Shown: positions 8,536 through 19,145, counted from the first letter of the stretch. The stretch is DNA of 27,950 nt from Brachionus koreanus (GCA_016987375.1 PJRA01000196.1:784975-812924); one strand, 5' to 3'. Numbers and translations are program-made. Notes: a model not told the origin generated them from the sequence alone.

Positions 8536-11500
8536 TTATTTTGATTTTATTTCTTTGGTTATCTTTAAATTTCCTTCCTGATCAAAATTATGCTTGATCA
8601 TTTTATAAAATGATCTAATCATATAAAAATAATAGCTAATTAAAACACTTAAAGACAAGAAGCAAATGTAAACATTGGGCTTTTGTCGAGTTTGGGCTAT
8701 CAAGTCTCTATTTGTGACAAAGTCTGTGTAGCAGGCTTTGAACTGAAAATAAACTACAAAAAAAACGCATACATGAAATATGTTGTGACCTTGACCGAAA
8801 AAGTCAAGTCGGCCAGGAAAGTACCTTTGTGGAAAATCAAGAGCAAAGAAAGCAGCTCCGGCCAAAAATGTAAATATATGACAAAAATGGTATCCATAGC
8901 TTATTTGAAATCCATCAGGTTCATTCATTAGATAATTAATGAATAGTGGCAATATTGTGAATATCCACAAAGCGCCGCATGGAGCAAACTGCAAAAAACG
9001 CTTTATTGGCGGATATGGTCGTTTGTATTTGGTCTGAGCCAAAGAATTTAACAGACAACATAGTGCTGATTGAAGTCCGATTATTGGCAGCAAATAGGGC
9101 TCTAGTGCTTTGTAGTACCATATCGGACCTGACATGAATGTTTGCATGAATGCAGCTCCAAAGCCGTTAAATGAAATTCCGCCAAAATCGCACAAAAAAC
9201 ATGTCATGTGACACAGATGACTTTTTTGGTGCATCAAGTGAGCGGTAGCACTCGATATAAACATTATTGTTGATGTAATTAAGCAGGTGAGCATTGGCCA
9301 TGAATATCTTGAGAAAAAAATTTTAGATAATTAAATCAAACAATCGAAGAATAAATAATTATTGTAAAGTCTCGGCTATTGGGGCTTAAGGATATAAAAT
9401 GATAAATGACCAACGTAAAATATAATCGGACTAACGTTTATTAAATGGAATTTGAAGTAAATCAAAAAGAGGTAATGGTTTTTATATCTATTTAATAAAA
9501 TTTTTATAATATATTCAATTAATTGTCAGATATGTGAATCAAATTGTTTAATTAAATAATTAAAAAATGCCAGATAAAACTTTCTAGAGAAAAAAAAAAG
9601 GAAGTGGTAGACCTACTAAAATAGCGACGAAACTAATGGTGGCCAAAATTAGAGCCTATTTCAATCACAAATTGGGTTGTTCACAAAAAAAAATGGCTAG
9701 AAAGTTTACTTGACACTTCACCTATATCAAAAAGATTTTAAAAAAAGTATACAAATATCAAAAAGTATAAAAAACACAAGAGACCTCATTTAAATGCTAA
9801 CCAAGAGAAGGCAGCAAGGCCAAAATGTCATCGAATGTTTTTATAATATAGCAGATATGAATTGTGTGTTAGTCATGCAAGCAGAGGGTGGAGGGTTCAA
9901 AACCCACTGAGGGTGGAAAAATCTTCAAAATGTCTCTGCAATACGGGGCGCATGTTTTAAACCCCTTTCATCAAAAAATAGGGGACCGGTTTCGACTGGG
10001 TAAAATTTTCAGTGTAGATGATCAACTTGAAAAGGAGATGAGCTCCTCCCCATTATCCACTAGGATAGAATAGGGTCAAAAAAAAAAAATTAACCAATTT
10101 AGGCAAATAGGTTAGCTAATTAGCTAATAGGTTAGCTAATAGGTTAGCTATTTGGTAATTGTACGGACCTTTTACAAAAACATAAATTTTGAGCACATTG
10201 ATGAGGTCCTATGAAAAAAATAATGTTATTTTCGGAATCCTCGATATTTTTTTATTTAAAATGCTGCTTTAAAGACAAAATTTTTATTTTTATTTTGCCG
10301 TAAAATTCTATCAAAAAAATTCACTCCATTCACACATTTAATAATTGCCTCATCTTACTATATATTTTCTAACAGTAACGTAAGAAAGACGTCGGAGAGT
10401 GTAAAAAACAAGTACGTCAAAAAATTTGAAGAAAAATTAATAGTCTGGTTAACTATTTCACAACGCGGAATAAGCCAACGATATTTTGTACCTAGTGGTT
10501 TAGCGGTCAATCAACATGTCTACCTTCGAGAGTGTATTAAGAAACGACTTGAGCCAATGATTAAAGATCTAGATCCGTTATTCAAGTAAAAATTTAAAAC
10601 CAAATCAAATGATCTTTTTTTAATTTTTGCAGAAATATGTTATTATTTAAATAATTGATTTTAAGGAATTTAGGGTCAACAATTAAACCTTTAAAAATTT
10701 AATTTTATTCCTCATATATTGCATTATATTGCAAGACCCGAGTCTTGAAATCGCTCAAAGCTTCTTCTCTAGTCCTTATTATGTTTTAACTCTACTGCAG
10801 CTTATACCAGTAACATTTTTTTAATTTCTTTTATAAACTTATTAATTATGTTTTGTAGTTAGATTGAATTTCAATAAAACATTTTTAAAGCAAAGTTTCT
10901 TATTTATTGATCCCATACAAGGGTCTCCTCCAATTTATTAACTATTTTTTTATTTACTTATTTTACTTAACTTACTTTCCAATTTATTAACAGTTTTACT
11001 TACTTACAAATACGATTTTTTGAAATTTCTAACTTTTTGCAAAATTTACTCTCCAATTTTATAACTATTATGACAAAGTAAAATTGAACTCTAGTATTTA
11101 TATGTTCAAAATTTTTGTTCTAAATTTTATTAAAAAAATGGATGATAAAACTGATTTTTTCTACATTAATGATGGAGACACTTTGGTTCGACATAACCAT
11201 TTATTTTATTTGCATTTTGCACTATTTTGAAGAAACTTGGATCAAAGGTCCGTATGAGCTTCAATTATGGAATCATGCCTTAACTGTTGGTCCAAGAACT
11301 AATAATCATTCTGAAGGCTTTCACAGTAAAATCAACAAATTGTGTGTAACATCTAATCCGAATTTTTATAAGTTTATTTCATTGTTTCAATCGATTGAAG
11401 CAAACTATTCAGTAATTTTTGAAAGGAGATCAAGCGATATGTGTGCTCCAAAGAGAAGAGAAGATATTGAAAAAGACAGACGTTTGAAAGAAGCAGTTTT

Positions 11501-12308
11501 GTTATGAAGGAATTTTCACTTGAGAGATTTTTGACCATATTAATTAATATAGATTCTAATTAAAAGTTAAATTTTTTTTGGTAAATTTTTTAAAAAGTAA
11601 ACAAGAAGAAAGTAAGTTAATATTAGAAGTAAATAAATTGGAATGTAAATTTTAAGCTTTTTAATTGCTAGTAAATAAAAAAATAGTTAGAAAATTGTAC
11701 TAAATCCATACAAGAAGTCAAAACAGGCTTTTACAATGCAAAAATGAAAGTCGAAAGCTTTTAATGAGATTGAGAATGAAACAGTTATTACAGAAAAAAA
11801 TTGAAGTTCTGATTCTTTTAACTATTTATTTTGAGTCAAAACCAGTAAGTTCATTTAATAAGCAAATTAAGCTATTTTAGTCAATAAATTTTAAAATCAA
11901 AATTTTTGGCTTTTTGAACTTTTTGAAGGTTTTTCTTAATCAAGCTTTTCTAATTTAATTATTCCCTGATATATTTTGGCGTGCACGACATTAGCTATCT
12001 AGACAGTGAAATATTAAGGCAAAAAAATTCTCTATATTCGTGTTTTTTTGTACAATTAGATAAGTTTTGAGAAAATTAAATACAAATAAAGTAACTTACG
12101 GATCACTAAAGTCCATAGTAAATGCTAGATACAATGTGTACACAGCTCCCAAATAATGAGACCATGCGTTGATTGTTTCATTATGTTTAGTGAACAATGA
12201 TTTAGCATAGTAGGAATACGGTTGGTTTATTGGTCTAAAACCATTGTGAATATATGGCTCACAGAACAACTCTGGTGTTTCATAATGTGACTTACAATGC
12301 TCATGCAT
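8536..12308 (-). CDS. Membrane progestin receptor-like PAQR family protein (two exons)
   Basis: Exon 12308-12100 and exon 9307-8536 join across an intron with GTAAGT at the 5' end and CTCAAG at the 3' end. The split codon CC|A keeps the frame (DFSDP then YSWPM), giving 326 residues. Exon 1 carries PELFCEPYIHNGFRP and then KHNETINAWSHYLGA, the mPR signature. Exon 2 has multiple hydrophobic helices and the family zinc-site residues: His93 in SSATAHL, Asp110 in CDFGG, and His244/His248 in GQGHNIFHVC. PAQR proteins are seven- or eight-helix membrane proteins; the mPR class (PAQR5/7/8) mediates rapid steroid signalling, and related members are ceramidases. An ORF on the opposite strand (8683-8931) is a shadow. 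An AG acceptor 14 bases before the ATG (TATTTTAG) suggests a 5' UTR exon or a slightly longer N-terminus upstream. Confidence 0.92.
9868..10090 (+). mobile_element. tRNA-derived SINE
   Basis: A pol III B box (GGTTCAAAACC, 9894-9904) lies in a tRNA-like head (TTAGTCATGCAAG...). A unique body follows (GGGGACCGGTTTCGACTGGG at about 9981), then a 3' segment identical in nearly all positions to bases 9-70, and a poly(A) end at 10078-10089. A recognisable A box is weak, so the head may be 5'-truncated. The element interrupts the Tc1 transposase remnant. The B box, A-tail and second copy together make the call firm. The exact 5' end and target duplication are not clear. Confidence 0.8.
10115..10160. 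repeat. Short tandem repeat, unit about AATAGGTTAGCT
   Basis: Four imperfect units (AATAGGTTAGCTAATTAGCT...) lie directly after the SINE tail. This is a simple repeat, probably arising by slippage. Confidence 0.7.
10590..10930. other. AT-rich intronic filler, nothing recognised
   Basis: This stretch lies between the Tc1 remnant and the MULE flank. I see only AT-rich sequence and a short GC patch (CAAGACCCGAGTCTTG at 10732-10747), which is itself a small perfect palindrome. Confidence 0.5.
10931..11700 (+). mobile_element. MULE-type DNA transposon remnant with TIR-like flanks
   Basis: Inverted flanks enclose a transposase fragment. AACTATTTTTTTATTTACT at about 10939-10957 is the exact reverse complement of 11671-11689. 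A second pair (TTCCAATTTATT at about 10977 and AATAAATTGGAA at about 11632) follows in mirrored order. Mutator-like elements have long, degenerate TIRs, so this fits the enclosed MULE-type coding fragment at 11142-11507. No 9-10 bp target duplication was found by eye. Confidence 0.6.
11142..11507 (+). pseudogene. MULE transposase C-terminal fragment
   Basis: The frame from about 11210 reads ILHYFEETWIKGPYELQLWN, then VGPRTNNHSEGFHSKINK and then SNPNFYKFISLFQSIEA. YFExTWI...LWN...PRTNNHxEGxHxRxN is the C-terminal motif of animal MULE transposases (the group often paired with FLYWCH zinc fingers). The N-terminal and catalytic DDE regions are missing, and the codons before about 11200 do not fit, so the ATG at 11142 is not meaningful. 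The frame ends at 11507 with a basic tail (RREDIEKDRRLKEAV). It lies inside inverted flanks within the PAQR intron. Confidence 0.72.
11701..12093. other. AT-rich intronic filler
   Basis: No coding signal or repeat was recognised up to the PAQR donor site. Confidence 0.5.
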
Positions 12309-12322
12309 CGACTGTAGATTTA

Positions 12323-13035
12323 CTAAAATATAATTTTAATTTATAAAAAATGCACATAATTTTAATAAAAAAATAAATAAATTTTTTTTTAAATATAACA
12401 TTTATTTTATATTCTAAAAAATTTATTAATTTTTTAATGAATTTTATAGTTTATAAAATTAAAAAATTTAAAAAACTTCTCTTTCTGTTAGTCAAGTCAA
12501 AATAAATTTACTTGATGGTATCAGGCATATAAACGTATATTTGGAAAACTTTTGAAAAAAATATATACAATTTATATAGATTTTGTTTCAAGATTTAAAT
12601 TATTTTACTTATATACTTTGTTGTTAATTCTTTATTACAATAACAATTAAATCAATAACTCTTTTAAATTTTTATAATAATAAATATTTTTAATTTAGAT
12701 ATTTTCAAAATAATTTATTATTAAAAGTTTTAATAATAAATTTAATAAATGGAGTGTTAACCAGTCTGTTTAGGCTGCACATTAGGCTGTTGTTTAATCT
12801 TGAAATTATAAGGACAATACAATAGTTACCAGACAGTGACTAAGGGACTAAAGTGAGTCTAAAGGACTAAGGGATACTGATTCTTTTGAGCCCAAATAAA
12901 GTATACAAGAATTTTTTTTTAAAGTAAAAAAATCTGAGGGGACACAAACAGACAAAAAATGCTTTTTAAACGCTGTTTTTAAGTGATTAAAATAGCCGAT
13001 TTTTAATTTATTTTTTTTAGATTTTTAGTTAATAA
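12323..13035. other. AT-rich spacer upstream of the PAQR exon
   Basis: The stretch is mostly A/T with no gene. A small motif at 12749-12763 (AAATGGAGTGTTAAC) resembles one end of the unclassified repeat family on its reverse strand, but the match is too short to call. A less AT-rich block at 12760-12890 (GTCTGTTTAGGCTGCACATT...) matches nothing I know. Confidence 0.45.
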
Positions 13036-13203
13036 ATGAACATTGCAAGGAAGATGAAAGGTAGGAAGACCAGTATGACTTGGAGAGCAACAATCATGAA
13101 AGAGCTGATTGAAATAGGAATGACATGGGGTGAAGCAAAGGTTAAGGCAAAATATCGACTTGACTGGAAGTCAAAAGCAACTAACATAGTTCTGCACTCA
13201 TAA
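13036..13203 (+). pseudogene. LINE C-terminal fragment (55 codons)
   Basis: The peptide reads KGRKTSMTWRATIMKELIEI, then GMTWGEAKVKAKYRLDWKSK, then a stop. It resembles the C-terminus of many non-LTR retrotransposon polyproteins, where GRPRxxWxDxVxxDLxxxGxTWxEAxxxAxDRxxWRxLV is usual. Only the extreme 3' coding end is present, as expected for a 5'-truncated LINE copy. A tail repeat is not obvious after 13203. Confidence 0.7.
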
Positions 13204-13436
13204 AAGCTTTGCAGCTATTAAAAATCAAGATTAAAATTGTACGTTTTTTTCAAAAATATATTTCTTTTAAAAAATTGAAAGATTTAAAATCGAACGTTTC
13301 AATAACTTGAAACCACTTTTTGATCTATCTAATTCATTTCACCAGTCGTTTATACATTAAGCAAATCTAAGGATCAGAATAAGCGCTATTTTTTTGCTTA
13401 TTTTTACAATAAAAATTGCTGTAGTGTATTTTTGTC

Positions 13437-14048
13437 NNNNNNNNNNNNNNNNNNNNNNNNNNNNNNNNNNNNNNNNNNNNNNNNNNNNNNNNNNNNNNNN
13501 NNNNNNNNNNNNNNNNNNNNNNNNNNNNNNNNNNNNNNNNNNNNNNNNNNNNNNNNNNNNNNNNNNNNNNNNNNNNNNNNNNNNNNNNNNNNNNNNNNNN
13601 NNNNNNNNNNNNNNNNNNNNNNNNNNNNNNNNNNNNNNNNNNNNNNNNNNNNNNNNNNNNNNNNNNNNNNNNNNNNNNNNNNNNNNNNNNNNNNNNNNNN
13701 NNNNNNNNNNNNNNNNNNNNNNNNNNNNNNNNNNNNNNNNNNNNNNNNNNNNNNNNNNNNNNNNNNNNNNNNNNNNNNNNNNNNNNNNNNNNNNNNNNNN
13801 NNNNNNNNNNNNNNNNNNNNNNNNNNNNNNNNNNNNNNNNNNNNNNNNNNNNNNNNNNNNNNNNNNNNNNNNNNNNNNNNNNNNNNNNNNNNNNNNNNNN
13901 NNNNNNNNNNNNNNNNNNNNNNNNNNNNNNNNNNNNNNNNNNNNNNNNNNNNNNNNNNNNNNNNNNNNNNNNNNNNNNNNNNNNNNNNNNNNNNNNNNNN
14001 NNNNNNNNNNNNNNNNNNNNNNNNNNNNNNNNNNNNNNNNNNNNNNNN
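13437..14048. other. Assembly gap (612 N)
   Basis: Unresolved bases. Apparent open frames across it are artefacts. Confidence 0.99.
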
Positions 14049-14621
14049 TAATTTAGAACTGTTTCAAAAACTTGTCTTTAATTACTCTAAACTTTTTTGC
14101 TATATTTTTCTCTTTTTTTTTTTTAACATCGCCTTAAAGACGTTCATTGAAATAATAAATATATAAATTTAATTCATCAAGATTTGGGTTTGAACTCATG
14201 TCTGTTTAAGATGGCTTGGATTGCAACATGTTTTGGTGGAAAGTGTATTAAAAAATTTGAAAAATCTCATCCAGAAAATTATTTGATTTTATTGTTAATT
14301 ATTTGTTACCGGCTTAATACAAACACAATATTTATGTATTGTTTTAAAAGCTTTCAAAGCTTATTAAAGTAATTGAACGTTCTGAAGTTCTAAGAATGGA
14401 ATCCCTATTTATACCTGTATACTCGTGTTGATTACACAGACTTATAATTGAGTAAAGATTTGATTTGGGTGATAAATGTATTTGTCAACATTTCGAAGCG
14501 ACCTTTGTTTATCAAAACAAAACTAAATGCCAGAAAAAAATAAAAAAGCTTTGACATCTATATTGATTAAATTCTTGATTTTTTTATTATTTACTTTTAG
14601 TAATATTGAGTAAAATATCAG
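14049..14621. other. AT-rich sequence after the gap, no clear gene
   Basis: A 62-codon frame at 14184-14372 has no recognisable features and unconvincing composition. A segment at 14391-14440 (ATTTATACCTGTATACTCGTG) resembles 150-172 (ATTTATACCCATAAATTCGTG) beside the LINE remnant, hinting at another LINE scrap. Confidence 0.4.
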
Positions 14622-14753
14622 TTTAAAAATAGAAATCTAAGAAGAAAGAGTGAGCAAAAGAAGGCGCGAATAAGTCGGCTTGAAAATAAAAATAGCAATT
14701 TACAAACACAATTTGAACTCTTCGAAATTGACTTAAGAGCTCAATCATTTTGA
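14622..14753 (+). CDS. Possible bZIP-like terminal exon (degenerate basic region)
   Basis: After an acceptor (AATATCAG|TTT, 14620-14621) the frame reads KNRNLRRKSEQKKARISRLE, then NKNSNLQTQFELFEIDLRAQ, and stops at 14751-14753. The layout is a basic patch, RISRLEN, then hydrophobics near heptad spacing. It resembles CREB-type bZIP segments (KNR...RKKK..I..LEN...L) with one residue missing. The usual Arg that contacts DNA is replaced by Ser-Glu, so binding would be impaired if it is real. No upstream exon was identified; the N gap lies about 570 bases upstream. The alternative is a chance basic coiled coil or part of a transposon protein. Confidence 0.3.
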   Translation, partial: FKNRNLRRKSEQKKARISRLENKNSNLQTQFELFEIDLRAQSF

Positions 14754-14811
14754 AAATCTTCCAATTTCATAATAGAAGATACAAATCTGCATGAAAAATG
14801 GCAAGAAAAAT

Positions 14812-15404
14812 TTAATCCTGATTTATTATTATTTTTTTAAATAAATATTTTAAATCTAATAACCATTTTAAATTTAATTCTCCTTCCAAAACAGTTCCGA
14901 CTGTAAGTGTGTCGGCGAACTACCCGACCGCACAAGAATTATAAAAAAGTTACAAAGAAATCATGAAATATTTAAATTTAATAAAAAATTTACTTAAATT
15001 AATTTTAATAAAAAAAATTTATTTTGACTTGGTCTGTTTTTAAACGATAATTACTGTTTTGATTTTATTTAAGCCATTTTTTTAGAAAAAGAAAAAACAA
15101 GTAATAAAAAATTTAGCTTACCAAAACTGTGACGAGCTCTAGCTTTAACTAGTACAAGAGATTCCTGTAATTTTTCCTTGGACAACAAGTCCAAGTTAAT
15201 CTGAGATTTTTTCATCTGTGTTAAGCTGTTTTTTTTCTCCTCAAATTTAACCCGAAAAAGCATGTATTTACTAATCACCAATTCGAGTATGTGATCCATA
15301 TAAATGAGAAATGCTAAATGGTAGAATTTAAAGCGCGTTTTGGCTGGCTCTGCGAATCGCTCCGCTATTTCGTTTATTATTGTTTTCTGGGCCACGGTTT
15401 CCAT
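14812..15404 (-). CDS. Unrecognised helical protein, first exon (15404-15122) plus a possible second exon
   Basis: The ATG at 15404 sits in ATAACGATGG with a stop upstream in frame, so it is a likely start. The exon encodes 94 residues and ends at a clean donor (TTTG|GTAAGC, 15121-15116). It begins METVAQKTIINEIAERFAEP, continues with a hydrophobic/aromatic stretch (FYHLAFLIYMDHILELVISK, residues about 27-46), and has a charged helical end with KKNSLTQMKKSQINLDLLSK. It is probably all-helical, perhaps with one membrane or buried helix. I do not recognise the family. A possible next exon is 14900-14812: acceptor TTACAG, in phase, reading GTVLEGELNLKWLLDLKY and then a stop. That would give about 127 residues, but this second part is weak. 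Confidence 0.5.
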
Positions 15405-16694
15405 CGTTATTCACAAAAATTATGATTAAAATCGCTCTACCTTTGTCTGGCAAAATGCTGAATTGACAAACAATTTAGTTAATTGAAGTTTTATCTAGAA
15501 ATAAATATTTATATGCGATAGAATATTCGGGAGTAGGGAGGGAAAGAAATTCTTAGCTGGAAATTTCTCAATATGATTTAATTGCGTAAAAATCTCTTTC
15601 GATCAAATTCACGTGAATTCGAACATGGGCTTATTTAGAACATTGTTCTTAAATAAATTTAGATATTGTATACTTTTTGGCATTTATTATCATAATTTGT
15701 AGTAACTATTGAACAAAAGAAAAGGGCACCAAAGTATCCAAATTTATTCTTAGTTGCCTTAGATACACCAAGCCATATATCTTTATTTGTTTACAAACGT
15801 AACTGATGCCTTTACCTGTTCAACTTGGAAGCAATTTCAAAAAATTTGTTTTTTTCTCTAAGCTTAGGAAAAATTTGGAATTTTTTTTTTTATTAAAATT
15901 TTTCAAAGAAAATTAAAAAAATTTGTTCTTAATTTTTTCTTTTATTAAAATAGAAAAAAAAAGCGAATTTTTTTTTTCTTTTTAAATTTGAGATCAATTT
16001 CGACTAAAATAATATTTTCACTTATCTGTTAAAAAATTTTTTTTTTGCTTAATTTAAAAAATATGGCAAGTATTTCACATTTTAAGATTGTTTAAACAAA
16101 AGCTTTTTGTTCACAAATTTTCTGAATTTTTGCCGACACGAATGAATGATTTTTTTTCTTAAACACAATTGTTAGTTTTAAAATTGTTTATTGTATACAA
16201 TTTTTGTAAGATTTTTCTTTATATTCAATCATCAATTGTAGCAACATCATAAAGAACGAATAATTCAAAAAAAAATCTAAAGTTGATTTTGAAAGCATAC
16301 ATTTTGTTACAAATAAATAAGAGAGAGGTAGAACGAAACATATAAAGAGATAAAAACATAAAATAAGAATTTTGGTTAATAAAATTTTGAATTTTTTAAA
16401 AAAGATTAGATATTTTTTTTCTTTAATATCCTTGTAATTCTTAAACTTTAAGTCATTTTAAATGTTAAAATAAATAAAATTGAATGCTTTTCAAAATTAT
16501 TTGCCTTAATTTTTGTTTATTTTGTTTTACAAAAATTTTTATATTGAAAAGTTTAAATGAAAAAATTTTTAAATTTTGGCACTATTACGTCATTACTGGA
16601 AAAAAAGACTTATCAGCAATACTAGAAACTTGTAAAATATTTCTAATAGAAAGCAAAAGGGTGCTTAAAGTAAGAAGGGTACAATATTAATTTA
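15405..16694. other. AT-rich spacer, nothing firm
   Basis: Just upstream of the 15404 start it holds that gene's presumed promoter, with no clear TATA or initiator. On the minus strand about 15880-15824 reads KLREKNKFFEIASKLN and ends at a good donor (AACAG|GTAAAG), which may be an isolated exon or scrap. The 68-codon frame at 16484-16690 is not convincing. The rest is homopolymer-rich. Confidence 0.45.
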
Positions 16695-17345
16695 AAAAAT
16701 TTAATAGTTGTGATACGAGACATGAAAGGAAGAAAACTTGAAAACATCACAATCGACCATATCTAGTCATCTTAATTTGATTTTCAAAGATAACAGACGT
16801 TGCCGATTGTTCCTTATGGTATGACAGATTAAAATATTCATTGATGCATTGAAATTTGTAGAAAACGCCTTAAAAAATCCTCTAGATAAACGGTTTTTCA
16901 TATAGATTATTACTTTAGATGAGAAGTGAATCTGTTTTTGAAATTATGATAACAGAAATAATTAATGGTTGGATCCATCTAAACCAGCTCAGTCAGTCGT
17001 GAAAAGAGGGCGCTTTAATAAAAAGGTGATGTGTGTGTTTGATGCAATTTCCAAAGAGTAATAAACATTGTGTTTGTTTCTTCAAGATAAAGTTAGACTT
17101 TGTACATCTAGAAAAACAATAGAAAAACATTATTAATCAAGACCAAGTTAAAGAAGTGTGTCGTGAGATTTTTGGATGTTACAAGCCATGAATGTTGCAA
17201 GGTAGGAATGGAACTACTCGTTTATAGATGGCTAAAGACTAAAGAGCATCTATATAATAGTTTATATAATGAAGATTAGAATATTAAAATAAGTTAAAAA
17301 GCAATATTTTTTGACACTTTCTAGAACATCCCCTTAATGAAAAGT
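16695..17345 (+). pseudogene. mariner transposase remnant
   Basis: The + strand shows successive mariner motifs with many stops. KNPLDKRF...IITLDEK at about 16871-16926 matches the first catalytic Asp in TCDEKW. NYDNRNN*WLDPSKPAQ (about 16939-16994) and VVKRGRFNKKVMCVF (16996-17040) follow, matching NPDNRxQWLxxxxPAxPxxKRxxxxKKVMLCVW. The beginning (GTGATACGAG...CACAATCGACCA...) matches the second mariner scrap at 20754-20830, so both come from one family. The third catalytic region is recognisable only loosely (around 17220-17270). It is inactive. Confidence 0.75.
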
Positions 17346-18716
17346 TTTCAGACGAAATTAATCTTGAATAAAGAATAATCAAATAAATAAAAATAAATAT
17401 GTTCCTTCTTATTTTTTGTTTAGTATTATCCTGTTGATGTAGTTTTTGAACAAGTATCATATATTTATAATTTATGAATAATTTTTCAATGTTAGTCTAG
17501 GAAAAAAAATAAACAAATACAAAATCAAATAAATGATATTTAAATTCTAAATTTTCATATGATTTTTTTTTTAAATAAAAATTTTTTAAAATTAGCATAA
17601 ATAAAATGGCATTTATTGACAAATTTTGAAAAAAATGGTTGATTTTTTTCGCTACAACATTTTCATAACCATTTAACTTGATAATTACAACTTTCTCAAA
17701 TCACTCTATAGATTTAGAAAATTGATAAACTTGAGTTTAAATCAATTCCTAAGATACATGTGTCTAGTCTGCTCTATTATAAAAAAAATTTTCAATTTTT
17801 AGCTTGAAAATTTTTATTTTGCTTAGAATAATGAATTATAGGAATTAAATTAAAAATGTGTTTTTGGAGTATATATTATGGCAAAAGAAAATAGAGGAAT
17901 ACTTAGAAAGTAATTATATTAATTATCTCAATAGATAATTTAAGTGGGTGGTTAAATTAGACTGAAGAAAAATTAGTCATTATGAGAAGTTGTAAAATAT
18001 AATTATTCGATTTTTTGAATAAGTTAAATATTGAAATTCTAAGGGATCCTATAAAACGTGACTTGACTCTAAATTACTTAACTTTCTGTTTTTTTGACAA
18101 TGATTGATAGATTCATTTCATTAGCAAACTAAAATTAACGACTAAGATTTATAGACATGAATTTAGAAAAATTTGAATAAAAACTAATGAATAAATTACC
18201 AAAGTGCTCTTGGAGTTAAACTATTTTCTAAAAGTTCAAGCAAACAAGTCAAGGCCTTAAGAACAAAATTAAGTGAATAGGCCATTAAATTTTTCTCATA
18301 TTTTTCTAACCCTTTTTTGTTTTTATAATTTTTTTATGATGCCCCAAGTGATTGATAAAGAAAAAAAAAATTTTTTCTAAAAATTGAGATTTTCTAAAAA
18401 GACTAGATATTAAATTGTCTAAATTAATCTTTTTTAATTCTGAAACAAACAAAGTAATTTAATCGAGAAAATACTCTATTTAATTTCTAAATTAATTTAA
18501 TCTGTAACTCAATTGCTAAATTTTTATAAGCGTAGAGATTTATTTACAAATTAACAAATTAAATGAAAAAAAAATTATTTAATATATTTTTGAAAAATAT
18601 AAAAAGTAATTTAATTGTATTGCATTATTCACATTCGTTACTTATACAAATTCAAAATAGAATAAAGACTAAATAAACAATTGAATAACTAAAAAAGTGA
18701 ATTTAATGAAATGAGA
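17346..18716. other. AT-rich spacer, no feature seen
   Basis: No open frame above noise, no recognisable repeat and no splice-linked coding segments. Long A and T runs are frequent. It lies between a mariner remnant and a LINE 3' end. Confidence 0.55.
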
Positions 18717-19145
18717 TTAACGAAATTAGAACTGACAAAGCTAAGTGAAAGAAGAGTGAGAGGGGACTTGATTAGGAAATGTACAAATTAGTGAATGGAA
18801 TAAGCTAGGCTTGGTGAAGGATCTAGTGAAAATATCAGAAAACAAGGGTCCAGCCGGGGCGTTAAGAGGAAATAGCATCAGACTCCAGAGAGAAAGCTTC
18901 CCAGCTAAAATTAGAAACGATTTTGCAGCTTCAGTAAACGCTAGACATGTATTTTTCTCAAACAGAGTAGTTCCGCATTGGAATAAGTTATCATAAAATG
19001 TGGTGAAATCTATGAAAACTGTTAGTTTTAAAAGGGCTTTAGATAAATTCAATAGAATCGACTGCTACAGCTATACGCGGCCAATGGGTGGTGATGGGCT
19101 CAGACACTCTACATGTAAGGTGTCGCAGCAACAACTAATACTACT
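18717..19145 (+). pseudogene. LINE reverse transcriptase C-terminal remnant
   Basis: The frame reads LELTKLSERRVRGDLIRKC. After a one-base shift it gives KLVNGIS, then from 18811 MVKDLVKISENKGPAGALRG, then NARHVFFSNRVVPHWNKLS, a stop, and VKSMKTVSFKRALDKFNRID. This is the 3' region of non-LTR retrotransposons, L.L..L..RR.RGDLI..YK...G, followed by F..RVV..WN.LP....A.S...FK..LD. It ends near a short (CTA)n-like stretch at 19135-19150. One frameshift and one stop mark it as decayed, but it is clearly younger than the other LINE scraps. Confidence 0.78.

Larger units (their letters stand above)
9565..10589 (+). pseudogene. Second Tc1-type transposase remnant, interrupted by a SINE
   Basis: From 9597 the + strand reads KGSGRPTKIATKLMVAKIRA, then HKLGCSQKKMARKF, then with stops and a frameshift KKHKRPHLNANQEKAARPKC and YSRYELCV. 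The SINE follows. At 10368-10589 coding resumes with KKFEEKLIVWLTISQRGISQ, YFVPSGLAVNQHVYLREC and IKKRLEPMIKDL to a stop. These are the linker/HTH and the middle catalytic region of the same Tc1-like family as the 4013-6852 element, but in the other orientation and more diverged. No TIR pair was recognised. About 280 bp of unrelated sequence separates the two halves beyond the SINE. Confidence 0.8.
9308..12099 (-). other. Intron of the PAQR gene, filled with transposon remnants
   Basis: This 2,792-bp intron is bounded by GTAAGT at 12099-12094 and CTCAAG at 9313-9308. It holds a Tc1 remnant with a SINE inside (9565-10589), a short tandem repeat (10115-10160), a MULE remnant with TIR-like flanks (10931-11700), and AT-rich filler. 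The DUF229 gene has introns of about 50 bp, so insertions explain the size of this one. Confidence 0.85.

Noticed and set aside
8683..9121. Antisense and alternative-frame ORFs across PAQR exon 2
   Set aside because: The PAQR frame has conserved motifs and an exact splice junction; the others have none.
9894..9904. B box taken as part of a functional tRNA gene
   Set aside because: No cloverleaf or acceptor stem could be formed, and the unit continues into a body with an A-tail shared with another copy, so it is a SINE.
12749..12763. Third copy of the unclassified repeat family
   Set aside because: Only about 15 bases match and the following sequence diverges at once.
13394..14166. Two long open frames across the N run
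   Set aside because: They exist only because N is read as an unknown residue; there is no sequence to support them.
16484..16690. 68-codon + strand ORF
   Set aside because: Phe/Lys/Ile-rich low-complexity reading of AT-rich DNA with no start context or homology.
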